From NCBI RefSeq assembly GCF_003046475.1, contig NZ_PZZZ01000006.1, positions 225,540 through 289,539 of the forward strand: a stretch of DNA of 64,000 nucleotides. Direction: 5' to 3'. Positions 45,714-54,027 of the stretch are shown here, one piece after another. How positions within the stretch are numbered: the stretch's first letter is position 1; every line of letters begins with the position of its first letter. The position numbers and the translations under genes were made by a program. This stretch comes from Mycoplana dimorpha (GTDB lineage: Bacteria; Pseudomonadota; Alphaproteobacteria; Rhizobiales; Rhizobiaceae). The notes below the pieces were generated by a model. That model did not search any database. It worked only from the letters and a program-made list of their open reading frames with translations, and had not been told where the DNA came from.

Positions 45714-46567
45714 CACTTTTCCACCGTTCCGGAAGAGAAGGCCTGGACGATATAGCGCTGGGCCAGCAGAAACAGGCCGAGGACCGGCAGCACGGACAGC
45801 AGGCTCGTCGCCATCAGCGGCCCCCAGGGCGTATCGGCACCATCTACGTCGGCGAACATGGCGATGCCCGTTGTCAGCGTCTTGCGGGCGCTGTCCTCAA
45901 GCACGAGCTGGCCCCAAAGATAGATGTTCCACGCGCCCATGAAGGAGATGACCGACAGGGCGGCGATCGCCGGCAGCACATTGGGCACGGCGATGTCGCG
46001 AAACTGCTTCCATATCCCGCAACCGTCGATGCGCGCTGCCTCGAACATCTCGTCGGGCAGCGAGCGGAACGCCTGCCGGAAATAGAAGACGTAGAAGCCG
46101 ATATAGGGGATCGAGGGAACGATCATCGCCGAATAGGTGTCGAACGCCTGGATCTTAACAACCGCGATATAGGTCGGAATGATCGCGAGAACCGCGGGAA
46201 ACGACATGGTGGCGATCACCAGCCCGAACAGGAATCGCCGCCCCCTGAAGGGCAGACGCGCAAACGCGTAGCCGGCAGGCAGACTGATCGCCAGCTTGCC
46301 GAGCGTAATCGCGCTCGCCGTCAGCACCGAGTTGAACAGCCACCACCAGATCGGATGCTTTTCGCCCGCGATGCGGAAGTTCGACAGGCTCGCCTCTTCC
46401 GGCCACAGGCGGAAGGCCCTCTGGGTGATCAATTCGTTGGGCGTGAAGGCCGCCGACAGCATCCACAGCAGCGGAAAAAGCGTCAACAGCGATAGCGCGG
46501 CCAGCATGAGATGGACCGCGCCGCGTCGCAATGCGGCGTTCGAGGCAGTCGAGGCAGTCGAGGTCAT
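45713..46567 (-). CDS. Sugar ABC transporter permease (MalG/UgpE type)
   Basis: This is a 284-residue permease with six predicted membrane segments. WMLSAAFTPNELITQRAFRL is the MalG-type first periplasmic loop, and MFEAARIDGCGIWKQFRDIA is the EAA loop. Its start overlaps the MalF-type gene by 4 nt, and its stop overlaps the PfkB start by one base. Confidence 0.93.
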   Translation of the reverse strand: MTSTASTASNAALRRGAVHLMLAALSLLTLFPLLWMLSAAFTPNELITQRAFRLWPEEASLSNFRIAGEKHPIWWWLFNSVLTASAITLGKLAISLPAGYAFARLPFRGRRFLFGLVIATMSFPAVLAIIPTYIAVVKIQAFDTYSAMIVPSIPYIGFYVFYFRQAFRSLPDEMFEAARIDGCGIWKQFRDIAVPNVLPAIAALSVISFMGAWNIYLWGQLVLEDSARKTLTTGIAMFADVDGADTPWGPLMATSLLSVLPVLGLFLLAQRYIVQAFSSGTVEK

Positions 46568-47451
46568 TGGTAATGCACCCGTTTCTCGCCGAACCAGAAC
46601 TGAGCACAGGTGATGGCGAGGACGATGGCGATGGACACCATCGCGACCGCGCTGGCGGGTCCGAACTGGAAGAACTGCAGGCCCTGCTGCCAGAGGAAAT
46701 AGAGCAAGTTGGAGCTTCGGCCGGCCGGCCCGCCGCCGGTCAGGACGTCAACGACGCCGACGATGTCGTCGAGCACGGAGAAGACCGTGGTGACCGAGAT
46801 GAAGAAGGCCGTCGGGCTGATGAGCGGAAGCTCGATCGAGAAGAAGCGCCGCCACGGTCCGGCACCGTCAAGCCGCGCGGCTTCGCGCAGCGTGTCCGGC
46901 ACATTGGCAAGTGCAGCGATCCACAGGAGCATGTTGAGGCCGAAACTCTTCCAGAAGGTGACCAGACAGACGCACAGCAGCGCCAGGTCCGGATCAGTGT
47001 GCCAGCGTGACGGGCCGAAGCCGAAGAACACCAGCACCTCGTTGAAGAGGCCGTTGATCGGGTTGAGCAGCCGGGACCACGCCACCCCGGCGACCGAATA
47101 GGCAAGGATCGTCGGCAGGAAGAGGGAGCCGCGATAGACGCGCTCCATCCGCGAACCGCGCACCGCATGAATCATGACGGCGAACAGCAGCGGCAGGACG
47201 ATCTGCGCCGGCACGAGGATGACGCAGTAAAGGAACGTATTCCAGGCGGAAAGCTGGAAATCGGTATTGGCGAGGAGCGAACGGTAATTGTTAAGGCCGA
47301 CGAAGTCGACCTGCGGCGACAACAGGTTCCAGTCCACGACCGACAGGCCGGCCGACGCCAGGATCGGGCCGTAGAGAAACACCACCACCGAAAGAACGGC
47401 TGGCCCCACGAACAACCATGGGGCCAGCTTTGCAACGAATGACCGGGTCAT
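46564..47451 (-). CDS. Sugar ABC transporter permease (MalF/UgpA type)
   Basis: This is a 295-residue permease. The N-terminal membrane segment is WLFVGPAVLSVVVFLYGPIL. The core has FLPTILAYSVAGVAWSRLLN and the EAA loop LREAARLDGAGPWRRFFSIE. It lies 6 nt after the binding-protein stop and pairs with the MalG-type subunit downstream. Confidence 0.93.
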   Translation of the reverse strand: MTRSFVAKLAPWLFVGPAVLSVVVFLYGPILASAGLSVVDWNLLSPQVDFVGLNNYRSLLANTDFQLSAWNTFLYCVILVPAQIVLPLLFAVMIHAVRGSRMERVYRGSLFLPTILAYSVAGVAWSRLLNPINGLFNEVLVFFGFGPSRWHTDPDLALLCVCLVTFWKSFGLNMLLWIAALANVPDTLREAARLDGAGPWRRFFSIELPLISPTAFFISVTTVFSVLDDIVGVVDVLTGGGPAGRSSNLLYFLWQQGLQFFQFGPASAVAMVSIAIVLAITCAQFWFGEKRVHYQ

Positions 47452-47457
47452 ATCCGG

Positions 47458-48708
47458 TCAGGCATCCTGGAGGACGGCGGCAAGCTCGTCATGCGCGCCC
47501 TTGAGGCCGGCCTGGACGTCGACTTCCTTCATGAGCATGCGCGAAACCCACTTGCGCCAGATGGTCTGGCCTTCCAGCCCGCGCTTGCCCGGCCAGATGG
47601 TTTCCGCTGTCAGGCCATCCTGCAACTGCCCCGCGGCCGGCTTCATGAAGTCGTTGATCAGCGGAATGTCGTGCACCGAGGTGTTGAGGTAGCCGACTTC
47701 CGACCAGATCTTCTGGCCCTCTGCGGAGGCGCAGAATTCGAGGAAGGCGAGCGAGGCCTTGGCCTGTTCGTCGTTGCGGGCATAGACGGCAAGGAAGTTG
47801 CCGCCGCTGTTCATCTTGCGCGCCTGGCCGGGAATGCCGGGGAAGCGGGCGGTGATCGCCTTGGCGGCGCCGAACGGGAAGCTGGCGGCGCGCGTCGAGC
47901 TGGTGGTGCAGATCGCCAGCGCCCCGGATTCGAAGGCGGCATCCTGCTCCTTGCCGCTGACCGGCGTCCACAGGCCCTCATGGGCGGGCTGGCAGAACAG
48001 CTCCATGCCGCGCACCGCTTCGGCGCTGTTCAGGGCGAGCTTGCCGTCCGGATCGATGATGTAGCCGCCGGCATTCTGGATGAAGGACTGGCTGGTCCAT
48101 TCGTTGTTGGACAGCGCCAGCGCCGAGCGGTAGGTGGCATGCTTGCCCTTCAGCGCCGCGTCGAGCTTGCGCGCGGCCTCGTAGAGCCAGTCGGTGTCCG
48201 GGTAGTCGGGCAGGTTGGCGTCGAGCCCGGCCTCTTGCCAGAGGGCGCTGTTGATGAAGGTGATCGGCGTCGACATGGCCCAGGGCAGGCCGATCACGGC
48301 GCCGTCGATGGTGACCAGCGGCATCAGCGAGGGCACGAAGTTCGCGATGATCGACGCGGCTTTTTCGGAATCGATTTCGTTGAGGTCGCGCGCGCCCAGC
48401 GTGCGGCGGGCGTAATAGCCGAACTTCCAGCCGGTGGTCATCATCGCGGGGGGCTTGCCGGCGGCGATACCGGCGAGCGCCTTGGCTGTCGCCGTTTCGT
48501 AGTCGCCATCGAAGCGGTTCGTCACCGTGACGCCCGTCTTCAGCGCGTTGAAGGCGTCGACTACCTTCTGGAACGGCTTGTCCGGCCCCCAGATGCTGGA
48601 GATCTCGATCGTGGCGTCGCTCGAAAGGGCGGGGCGCGCGCCCACCACCGTGGCGGCGGCGACGGCGGCGGATCCGGCCAGCAGGCCGCGTCGGGAAATT
48701 TCAACCAT
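47458..48708 (-). CDS. Sugar ABC transporter substrate-binding protein, Tat-type signal
   Basis: This is a 416-residue SBP_bac_1-type binding protein. The N-terminus EISRRGLLAGSAAVAAATVV carries a twin-arginine motif before a hydrophobic stretch, so Tat export is likely. IWGPDKPFQKVVDAFNALKT, GLPWAMSTPITFINSALWQE and FPGIPGQARKMNSGGNFLAV fit CUT1 sugar binders. ATG 48708 has AGGAG 8 nt upstream and is preferred to the ATG two codons earlier. It is the first gene of the importer operon, divergent from DeoR. Confidence 0.92.
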   Translation of the reverse strand: MVEISRRGLLAGSAAVAAATVVGARPALSSDATIEISSIWGPDKPFQKVVDAFNALKTGVTVTNRFDGDYETATAKALAGIAAGKPPAMMTTGWKFGYYARRTLGARDLNEIDSEKAASIIANFVPSLMPLVTIDGAVIGLPWAMSTPITFINSALWQEAGLDANLPDYPDTDWLYEAARKLDAALKGKHATYRSALALSNNEWTSQSFIQNAGGYIIDPDGKLALNSAEAVRGMELFCQPAHEGLWTPVSGKEQDAAFESGALAICTTSSTRAASFPFGAAKAITARFPGIPGQARKMNSGGNFLAVYARNDEQAKASLAFLEFCASAEGQKIWSEVGYLNTSVHDIPLINDFMKPAAGQLQDGLTAETIWPGKRGLEGQTIWRKWVSRMLMKEVDVQAGLKGAHDELAAVLQDA

Positions 48709-48905
48709 GTGCATTGCTCCTGTATGCGGGATGACCGGAAGCTATCAGCCATGGATGACAGGCCGATGGTCCGTCGTGACCGCTTCGTGCGCACACTGCC
48801 CGCTGAATGCCCGTTTCATGCTTCACCTGTCGCATTTTTGTGAGGAAATGCCGCTACGCCGCTTCCAACCACGCAGACGGCCGAGACTGGAGAGCCACGA
48901 AAGAC

Positions 48906-49676
48906 ATGACCCCACGACCCCTTCGCCCTTCCGACCGGCAGGACCGCATCCGCGACAGGCTCATCCGCCAGGGCGACGCGTCCTGCGCCGAGCTGGCGGA
49001 GGCCTTCGGCGTTTCGATCGAAACCGTCCGCCGTGACCTCGCCCTGCTGGAGGAGAGGGGGCAGGTGCAACGCATGCATGGAGGCGCGCGGGCCGTCACC
49101 GCCAGCGGGTTACCGCATATCGACCTGCGCATCGGCGCGCACCGCGAGGCCAAGGAGCGCATCGCCCGGCTGGCGCACGGCCTTCTGGAGCCGGGCATGT
49201 CGGTGTTCTTTAGCGGCGGCTCGACGGCGCTCGCCGCCGCATGGGAGGCGCGTCACAATCCGCCCATCGTCGCCACGTCCCTGATGGTCGACGTCATGCT
49301 GGTCCTGGCCATGGGCGGCCAGACCGACCTGACGCTGTGCGGCGGCCAGTTCGACAAGCAGACCCGCGCCTGCTTCGGCTTCGAGACCATGGAGGTCATA
49401 TCCCGCCGCGTCTTCGACATCGCGCTGGTGGGCGCGAGCGGCTTCGACGTCCGGCGCGGTCTGCTCGGCCCGTCGGAACGCCATCTTCAGATGGCGCAGG
49501 TCGTACGCAGACAGGCCCGCAAATTCGTGGTGCTGGCCACCAATGCGGCGCTGCAGAACACCGACAAGTTCTCGATCATGCCGATCACGGGCATCGATTT
49601 GTTGGTGACGGATCAGCCTCCGCCGGCCGCCGTCTACGCCGCGCTGGAAACCGCCGGCGTCGAGATGCTCTATTGA
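48906..49676 (+). CDS. DeoR family transcriptional regulator
   Basis: This is a 256-residue repressor. The N-terminal HTH reads CAELAEAFGVSIETVRRDLA then LLEERGQVQRMHGGAR. The C-terminal DeoRC sensor domain has FFSGGSTALAAAW, ALVGASGFDVRRGLLGPS and VVLATNAALQNTDKFSI. ATG 48906 has GGAGAG upstream. It is divergent from the sugar-importer operon and probably its repressor, released by a phosphorylated sugar. Everything downstream to ~53.3 kb is decayed or mobile. Confidence 0.92.
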   Translation: MTPRPLRPSDRQDRIRDRLIRQGDASCAELAEAFGVSIETVRRDLALLEERGQVQRMHGGARAVTASGLPHIDLRIGAHREAKERIARLAHGLLEPGMSVFFSGGSTALAAAWEARHNPPIVATSLMVDVMLVLAMGGQTDLTLCGGQFDKQTRACFGFETMEVISRRVFDIALVGASGFDVRRGLLGPSERHLQMAQVVRRQARKFVVLATNAALQNTDKFSIMPITGIDLLVTDQPPPAAVYAALETAGVEMLY

Positions 49677-49802
49677 CCGGTGCTGGCCGGCTCGACACGA
49701 CCCCGGCGACGTTCTTCGGAGTGGGCGTGCGGCGCTGCCCGGCTGCCATCCGCCGAGATCAACCGCGGCTGGGCATCATGCCGGTGAGGGCTATCGCGCC
49801 GC

Positions 49803-50480
49803 TTACACCACCACGGGATATTGCGCGCCATCCACGGTTATGGTGGATGCCGGTGAGATAGCTCGCCTTGTCGGATGCGAGGAAACCAGATTGGCGACGT
49901 CCTCTGGCGACGCTATGCGTCCGATCGGGATATGCCTGATGCTTTGCTCGATGGCTTCCTCTTCGCTGATCCCGCTCCGGCGCGCAGCGGCGGCCATGCC
50001 TTAGGCAACCCGCCCGGTCTGCGTCAGTCCGAGGTTGATGCCCAGCACCCGAACGCCCTTACCGCATAGGCATTGCCGAGCCCGGCGGTGGCGAGCATCA
50101 GCGCGGCATTGGCAGCACCTCCGGCGAGATATGCGGGACTGGCGATCTTGCCGCCCGCGCCGATGACCGTGACGATCACGCCGCCCCCCGTGCTTGGCCA
50201 TCAGCTTCACCACCGGATCCACGACATTGGTGGTGCAAAAGAGTTTAGCGTCCATCGCCGCGCGCCAGGCAGCGGGGATGAGTTCGTCGGGCGGCATGTG
50301 TTTGGCCGCGCCGGCGCAGTTCACCAGCACGTCGATGGCGCCGACCTCCTGTTCGACGTGCTGCACCCGACCGGCCGCTGCGGCCCCATCCGACAGATCG
50401 CCGGCGAACGGGACCGCCCCGGGCAGCGCGACAAGCGCCTTTTGGGTGTTGTCGTCGAAGCGGGTCGCTCCTTTGTAAAA
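49803..50480 (-). pseudogene. SDR oxidoreductase pseudogene
   Basis: The pieces make one short-chain dehydrogenase read in changing frames. KGATRFDDNTQKALVALPGA through VGAIDVLVNCAGAAKHMPPD and DPVVKLMAKHGG share one frame. After a G run near 50180 the frame shifts to VIVTVIGAGGKIASPAYLAG, then shifts back to GKGVRVLGINLGLTQTGRVA and a stop. SGISEEEAIEQSIRHIPIGR and the terminal TVDGAQYPVVV follow, with further shifts near 49870. The N-terminal Rossmann glycine motif is missing; homology ends about 35 bp from the IS30 element. The lesions are too many for sequencing error. Confidence 0.85.
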
Positions 50481-50515
50481 GGAGCATTCATTTATTTTGC
50501 TTGGAGCAAGCTAAC

Positions 50516-50531
50516 CCAAGTGCATCATGCC
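50516..50531 (+). repeat. IS30 left inverted repeat
   Basis: CCAAGTGCATCATGCC pairs with the inverted copy at 51588-51603 (13/16 matches). The six bases at each end of the core are identical. Confidence 0.7.
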
Positions 50532-50550
50532 TGCGTTGCAGGGTAGGGGA

Positions 50551-51552
50551 TCATACTTCGTCGTGCAAATGCGCCATAAACACTTCGGTTGGCGTCTTGT
50601 AGCCAAGGCATCTCCGCGGCTGGTCGTTAAGATGGCGGGCGAGTTGGGTGAGGTCGCGCTGTGACACGCCTGCCAGGTCAGTATCGCCTGGCACGAAGCG
50701 GCGAATGCGCTTGTTGGCGTTTTCCACGGCACCCTTTTGCCACGGTGCGCTGGGATCGCAGAACCAGCTACGCGCACCGATCCCATCTTCCAGAGCCCGG
50801 AAGCCGGCAAACTCCGTGCCGCGATCAAAGGTGAAGCTCTGCCGTGCCAAGGATGGTAAGGGCGCGAATGTTTCGATGATTTTGTCCATGATCGGCCGCG
50901 AGTGCCGGCTTGGGTTCCTGATCATGACCGTGTAGCGGCTCTTACGCTCGACCAGTGAGGTGATGTTGGCATGGCCGAGCTCCCGCTCGAAGATCAAAAG
51001 ATCGCCCTCCCAATGCCCGAATACCGATCGATCGCCAATAAAATCAGGACGTTGCGATATCCTGTGGCTGGCTGGAAACACGCTGTTTCGCGGCTTCCTC
51101 GAGCCACGCGGACGGCGTTTGCGACGCGCCTCGGGCAGATAGCGATAAAGGCCAAGCCCGTAGTCTTCCTTGCCGTAGATGAAGCGGTAGATCGTCTCCT
51201 TGCAGATCCGGACCAAGCTGATCCCATCGGCCAGAAGACGGCCGGCAATTTGCTCAGGCGACCAGTAGGCCGCCAGTTTCTCGATGACCATGCGACGCAG
51301 ATGCGGATGGCGCCGCAGCTTTCTCAAGCGCCGTCTCCGTTCCTTGGCGATGTCGTCGGCAACCGTGCTGTAGTGGCCGTCGTAATCTGGCAGTTCGGGA
51401 TCCCTAAACGTATTGCGCTTGATCTCGCGATAAATGGTCGAACGATGGCGCCCGAGCTGGCGGGCCATCTCGTTGATCGGCACCTTGCGCGCGACGAGGT
51501 GGTGAAGCCGCCGTCGATCGGCGAGGGTCAATTGCGCATAGCATCGGGACAT
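50551..51552 (-). CDS. IS30 family transposase
   Basis: This is a 333-residue transposase. The N-terminal HTH reads INEMARQLGRHRSTIYREIK then RNTF. The DDE catalytic core is visible as GHWEGDLLIF (first Asp), SFTFDRGTEFAGF (second Asp) and WQKGAVENANKRIRRF (Glu). The C-terminus LNDQPRRCLGYKTPTEVF is the usual IS30 end. The frame has no stop or shift, so the element looks capable of moving. It starts about 36 bp inside the right inverted repeat. Confidence 0.95.
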   Translation of the reverse strand: MSRCYAQLTLADRRRLHHLVARKVPINEMARQLGRHRSTIYREIKRNTFRDPELPDYDGHYSTVADDIAKERRRRLRKLRRHPHLRRMVIEKLAAYWSPEQIAGRLLADGISLVRICKETIYRFIYGKEDYGLGLYRYLPEARRKRRPRGSRKPRNSVFPASHRISQRPDFIGDRSVFGHWEGDLLIFERELGHANITSLVERKSRYTVMIRNPSRHSRPIMDKIIETFAPLPSLARQSFTFDRGTEFAGFRALEDGIGARSWFCDPSAPWQKGAVENANKRIRRFVPGDTDLAGVSQRDLTQLARHLNDQPRRCLGYKTPTEVFMAHLHDEV

Positions 51553-51587
51553 GCCAAAATCTCCAAAGTGAAACCATTGAAATCATT

Positions 51588-51603
51588 GGCATGTCGTACT
51601 TGG
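51588..51603 (-). repeat. IS30 right inverted repeat
   Basis: On the minus strand CCAAGTACGACATGCC mirrors the left repeat at 50516-50531, with three mismatches in the centre. Confidence 0.7.
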
Positions 51604-51692
51604 AAATAGAATGTACCGCTTCGGGCTTTCATGTTGCGTAAGGTTTCTTATGGAACTCGCTTCACGACGCTCAACGACCGTAAACGGTAACG

Positions 51693-52277
51693 TGCGCCGA
51701 CCTGAAGCAGAACGGCGTCGGCGTCGATCACATGCTGATCGACCCCGCCATCCCGGAATCGCGCAACCTGATCTTCCTAGTCGACGGCGAGCATGTCGTG
51801 CTCACCGTCGAAATGGGCGAGCAGCCGATGTGGCTGGCGCCGGCTACGCTTGCCGCGCTGCGCCAGCCGGGCTTTCTCTACACCACGCTCTACCGCGCCC
51901 GCCGGCTGCATGCCGAGACGGAGGACGGCGTCATCAAGCAGGCCGGGCTGCTGGCCGACCTGCGCCGCCATGGCCGCAGGGCCATCTTCGATCTCGATGT
52001 CGGCGGCTGCACGGCCGAGGACATGCCCTACCTAACCGGCGCTGCGGTCGTCATCTTCAACCAGGTCGGTTTCCCTGGCTTTGCGGTCGATGTCGTCGAC
52101 GTCACCGGTGCCGGCGACACCTTCGGCGGCACGCTGACCTGGTGCCTGGCGCAGGGCCAGCCCTTTGTCGAGGCGCTGGCGTTTTCGGTCGCCGCCGCCT
52201 CCCGTTCGGTGACGATCCATGGACCGCGCGGCGGCAAGGCAAGCGCCGACGACATTCGCCGCTGGCGCGATGGGTGA
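51693..52277 (+). pseudogene. Truncated PfkB family kinase
   Basis: The frame ADLKQNGVGVDHMLIDPAIP through VVLTVEMGEQPMWLAPATLA and the active-site motif VTGAGDTFGGTLTWCLAQGQ is clearly PfkB/ribokinase. The N-terminal sugar-binding part (about 55-60 residues) is missing. VIFNQVGF runs straight into PGFAVDVVDVTGAGDTF, where family members have about 60 more residues, so an internal in-frame deletion is likely. An ATG at 51732 could start translation, but the product would lack key substrate contacts. Confidence 0.75.
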
Positions 52278-53083
52278 GTGGCCTGGGACAAACTGACGGC
52301 CTGTATCCGAGCTGACGCCAGTTCCGTTGCGCGACCCCGGGAAGCCGAGGCGTCTTGTGTTCTCCCTAGCATGACAGGAACGGCGCTGAGGGGCTCGACG
52401 GAAGGCGACGAGCTCATCCCGCAGCCAGGCCCGTTGCTCCACCACAGGCAGTCCCGAAGGGTCAGCTGGGTCTCGCACCAGGACCAGATGTAGGACGCCA
52501 ATCCCCTGTCGACGTGCAACTGCAACGTCTAGGGGTCCTGGTTGGCGGTAGAGATAGTCGGTGAGGCCGGCGAAACTGACCACGGCCGAGGGGCGGGGAC
52601 CGTCCGGATCGGTCGCCGCGGCGCGGCCGACGAGCGCCATGGTCAAGCGAGGCCGGCCGGGTAACCACGAAAGTGGTTTTAGGGGGCTGCCGTGGCGAAT
52701 CCTGTCTAACTTAGGTGCGTGGGGATAGCCGAGCGGCAGCCGGGCATGAAACATGATCACCCACATTCGCACATAACAAAGCGGTCGGGCAGGGTGTTGC
52801 TCTCGTCAGATCCGTTTCGAGTCAGGCTCTAAAGCCGCCCTGCCCTTGCGACAAGGATCCGGTATAGAGTGGTTCGAAACCGCCGAAAGCACCGGCAGAC
52901 AGCTCCGGCTTTCATCAGTCCTTGCTCCTTTTATCCTTGTCGTCTGCATGAACCTTGTCTTGCCTGATGCAGGATTGGCGCTAAGGACACAGGGGCCATT
53001 ACAACCCGAACTCCCATCACGACGATCCAATTCAGAAATACAGTTGCCAATACAAACGTACTCTGACGTCAACTGATGATTTG
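52278..53083. other. Gap with no recognisable intact gene
   Basis: About 800 bases after the broken kinase gene. A minus-strand stretch near 52400-52620 reads SFAGLTDYLYRQPGPL and QGIGVLHLVLVRDPADPSGL, which looks protein-like but matches nothing I recognise and has no clear start. From about 52850 the composition is visibly less GC-rich than the neighbouring genes. A 76-codon plus-strand frame (52846-53076) has one hydrophobic stretch but no ribosome site. I treat the region as decayed or foreign DNA. Confidence 0.4.
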
Positions 53084-53281
53084 CCCGCGAGCTCGACTGG
53101 AGTTTGCTGAAGACATTTCACGAGATCGTAAAGGCTGGTGGAAAAATCAAAGGCAAAGGATCGGACGTTTCTCAAGTAATCCGCGACGCGGCGGAGCAAG
53201 CTTCGCGAAGGTTCATTGCCTGCTGGGATATCAGCGTCAGCACCTTTCGATTGTCTTCAGACGCCGGACCACCGCAGCGGT
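53084..53281 (+). pseudogene. Possible LysR-type regulator N-terminal remnant
   Basis: The frame reads FARELDWSLLKTFHEIVKAG followed by GKIKGKGSDVSQVIRD and stops at 53281. LDWSLLKTFHEIVKAGG closely resembles the first helix region of LysR-type regulators. The helix-turn-helix itself is not well conserved, there is no start codon in frame (two stops precede it), and no effector domain follows. It is a decayed fragment at best. Its position beside the ureohydrolase and nickel permease genes makes a lost regulator plausible. Confidence 0.3.
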
Positions 53282-53331
53282 AGGAAACCACGGCGCGAAG
53301 CGGATCGCCAGCCAGGCCTCATCCGATATAA

Positions 53332-53366
53332 ATGAAAGAGGCGCCCCGTTCGGGCGCCTCTTTCAT
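53332..53366 (-). terminator. Strong hairpin terminator downstream of hupE
   Basis: ATGAAAGAGGCGCCC and GGGCGCCTCTTTCAT form a perfect 15-bp stem around a 5-nt loop, directly after the hupE stop at 53369. The A/T-rich stem base works as a short T-run for minus-strand transcripts. It probably ends the gdmH-hupE transcript. Confidence 0.75.
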
Positions 53367-53368
53367 GA

Positions 53369-53968
53369 TCAGAGGAGTCCGGTAAGGAGACCTAAGCCGG
53401 CAAGCGACGCGCTGCCGCCCAGGCCCCTGACCAGCGCCGCCCCCGTCGCCCCGTCGTTGCGGCCGAGCAGTAGCCCGCCGGCAATGCCGGCAGCATGTAG
53501 CAGCGCGGTGGCGGCGATGAAGCCCGCCCCATAAGCAAAGCCATCGACCGTCTCCGGCATCTCGGCGCCATGGGCCGCGCCGTGGAAGACTGCAAAGAAG
53601 CCGACCAGTGCCATCGCAGCAGCGACCGTCGCTTTGAGATTGAACGCGATGACAGCGCCGAGTGCGACGACCGACAGGGCAATGCCCAACTCGACAATCG
53701 GGAGGTCGGATAAAGCGAGGCCGACCGCGCCGCTAATGGCCATAACCGCCACGAAGCTTGCCGGAACGAGCCAGAGCGCCCGGCCGCCAAGCCGTGCGGC
53801 CAGTACGCCGACCATGATCATCGCAAGAACATGGTCGAGACCGCCAAGCGGATGGGCAAAGCCATGCGCTAACCCGGCGGTTTCGCCATGCCCGGTGTGA
53901 GCCATCGCCAGACCGGGGAGAAGAACGACTGCCGTCGCCAGGAGTGCGCGAATTCCGTATTTTGACAT
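53369..53968 (-). CDS. hupE: HupE/UreJ family nickel permease
   Basis: This is a 199-residue membrane protein. The signal-like first segment is ALLATAVVLLPGLAMAHTGH, and the family motif GLAHGFAHPLGGLDHVLAMI follows immediately with its His and Asp residues. A second His motif is FAVFHGAAHGAEMPE. HupE/UreJ proteins import nickel or cobalt for hydrogenase or urease. Neither is in the window; the neighbour is a metal-dependent ureohydrolase, so nickel supply to that enzyme is the likely job. ATG 53968 fits the hydrophobic N-terminus; a GTG at 54019 is less likely. Confidence 0.88.
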   Translation of the reverse strand: MSKYGIRALLATAVVLLPGLAMAHTGHGETAGLAHGFAHPLGGLDHVLAMIMVGVLAARLGGRALWLVPASFVAVMAISGAVGLALSDLPIVELGIALSVVALGAVIAFNLKATVAAAMALVGFFAVFHGAAHGAEMPETVDGFAYGAGFIAATALLHAAGIAGGLLLGRNDGATGAALVRGLGGSASLAGLGLLTGLL

Positions 53969-54027
53969 GTTACACCCAGAGATCGTGAGGATTTCAGTGT
54001 AGTTCGGAAAGGGAAACACGGGCCGGC

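Larger units (their letters stand above)
50516..51603. mobile_element. IS30-family insertion sequence
   Basis: An intact IS30-type transposase gene (50551-51552) is flanked by imperfect inverted repeats. These are CCAAGTGCATCATGCC at 50516-50531 and the reverse complement of CCAAGTACGACATGCC at 51588-51603, with 13 of 16 positions identical. Total length near 1.1 kb fits the family. The outermost bases and any 2-3 bp target duplication could not be fixed by eye. It separates two decayed genes. Confidence 0.85.

Noticed and set aside
52028-52772. Minus-strand frames after the broken PfkB gene
   Set aside because: Part is antisense to the kinase remnant; the rest looks protein-like in places but has no start, ribosome site or recognisable family.
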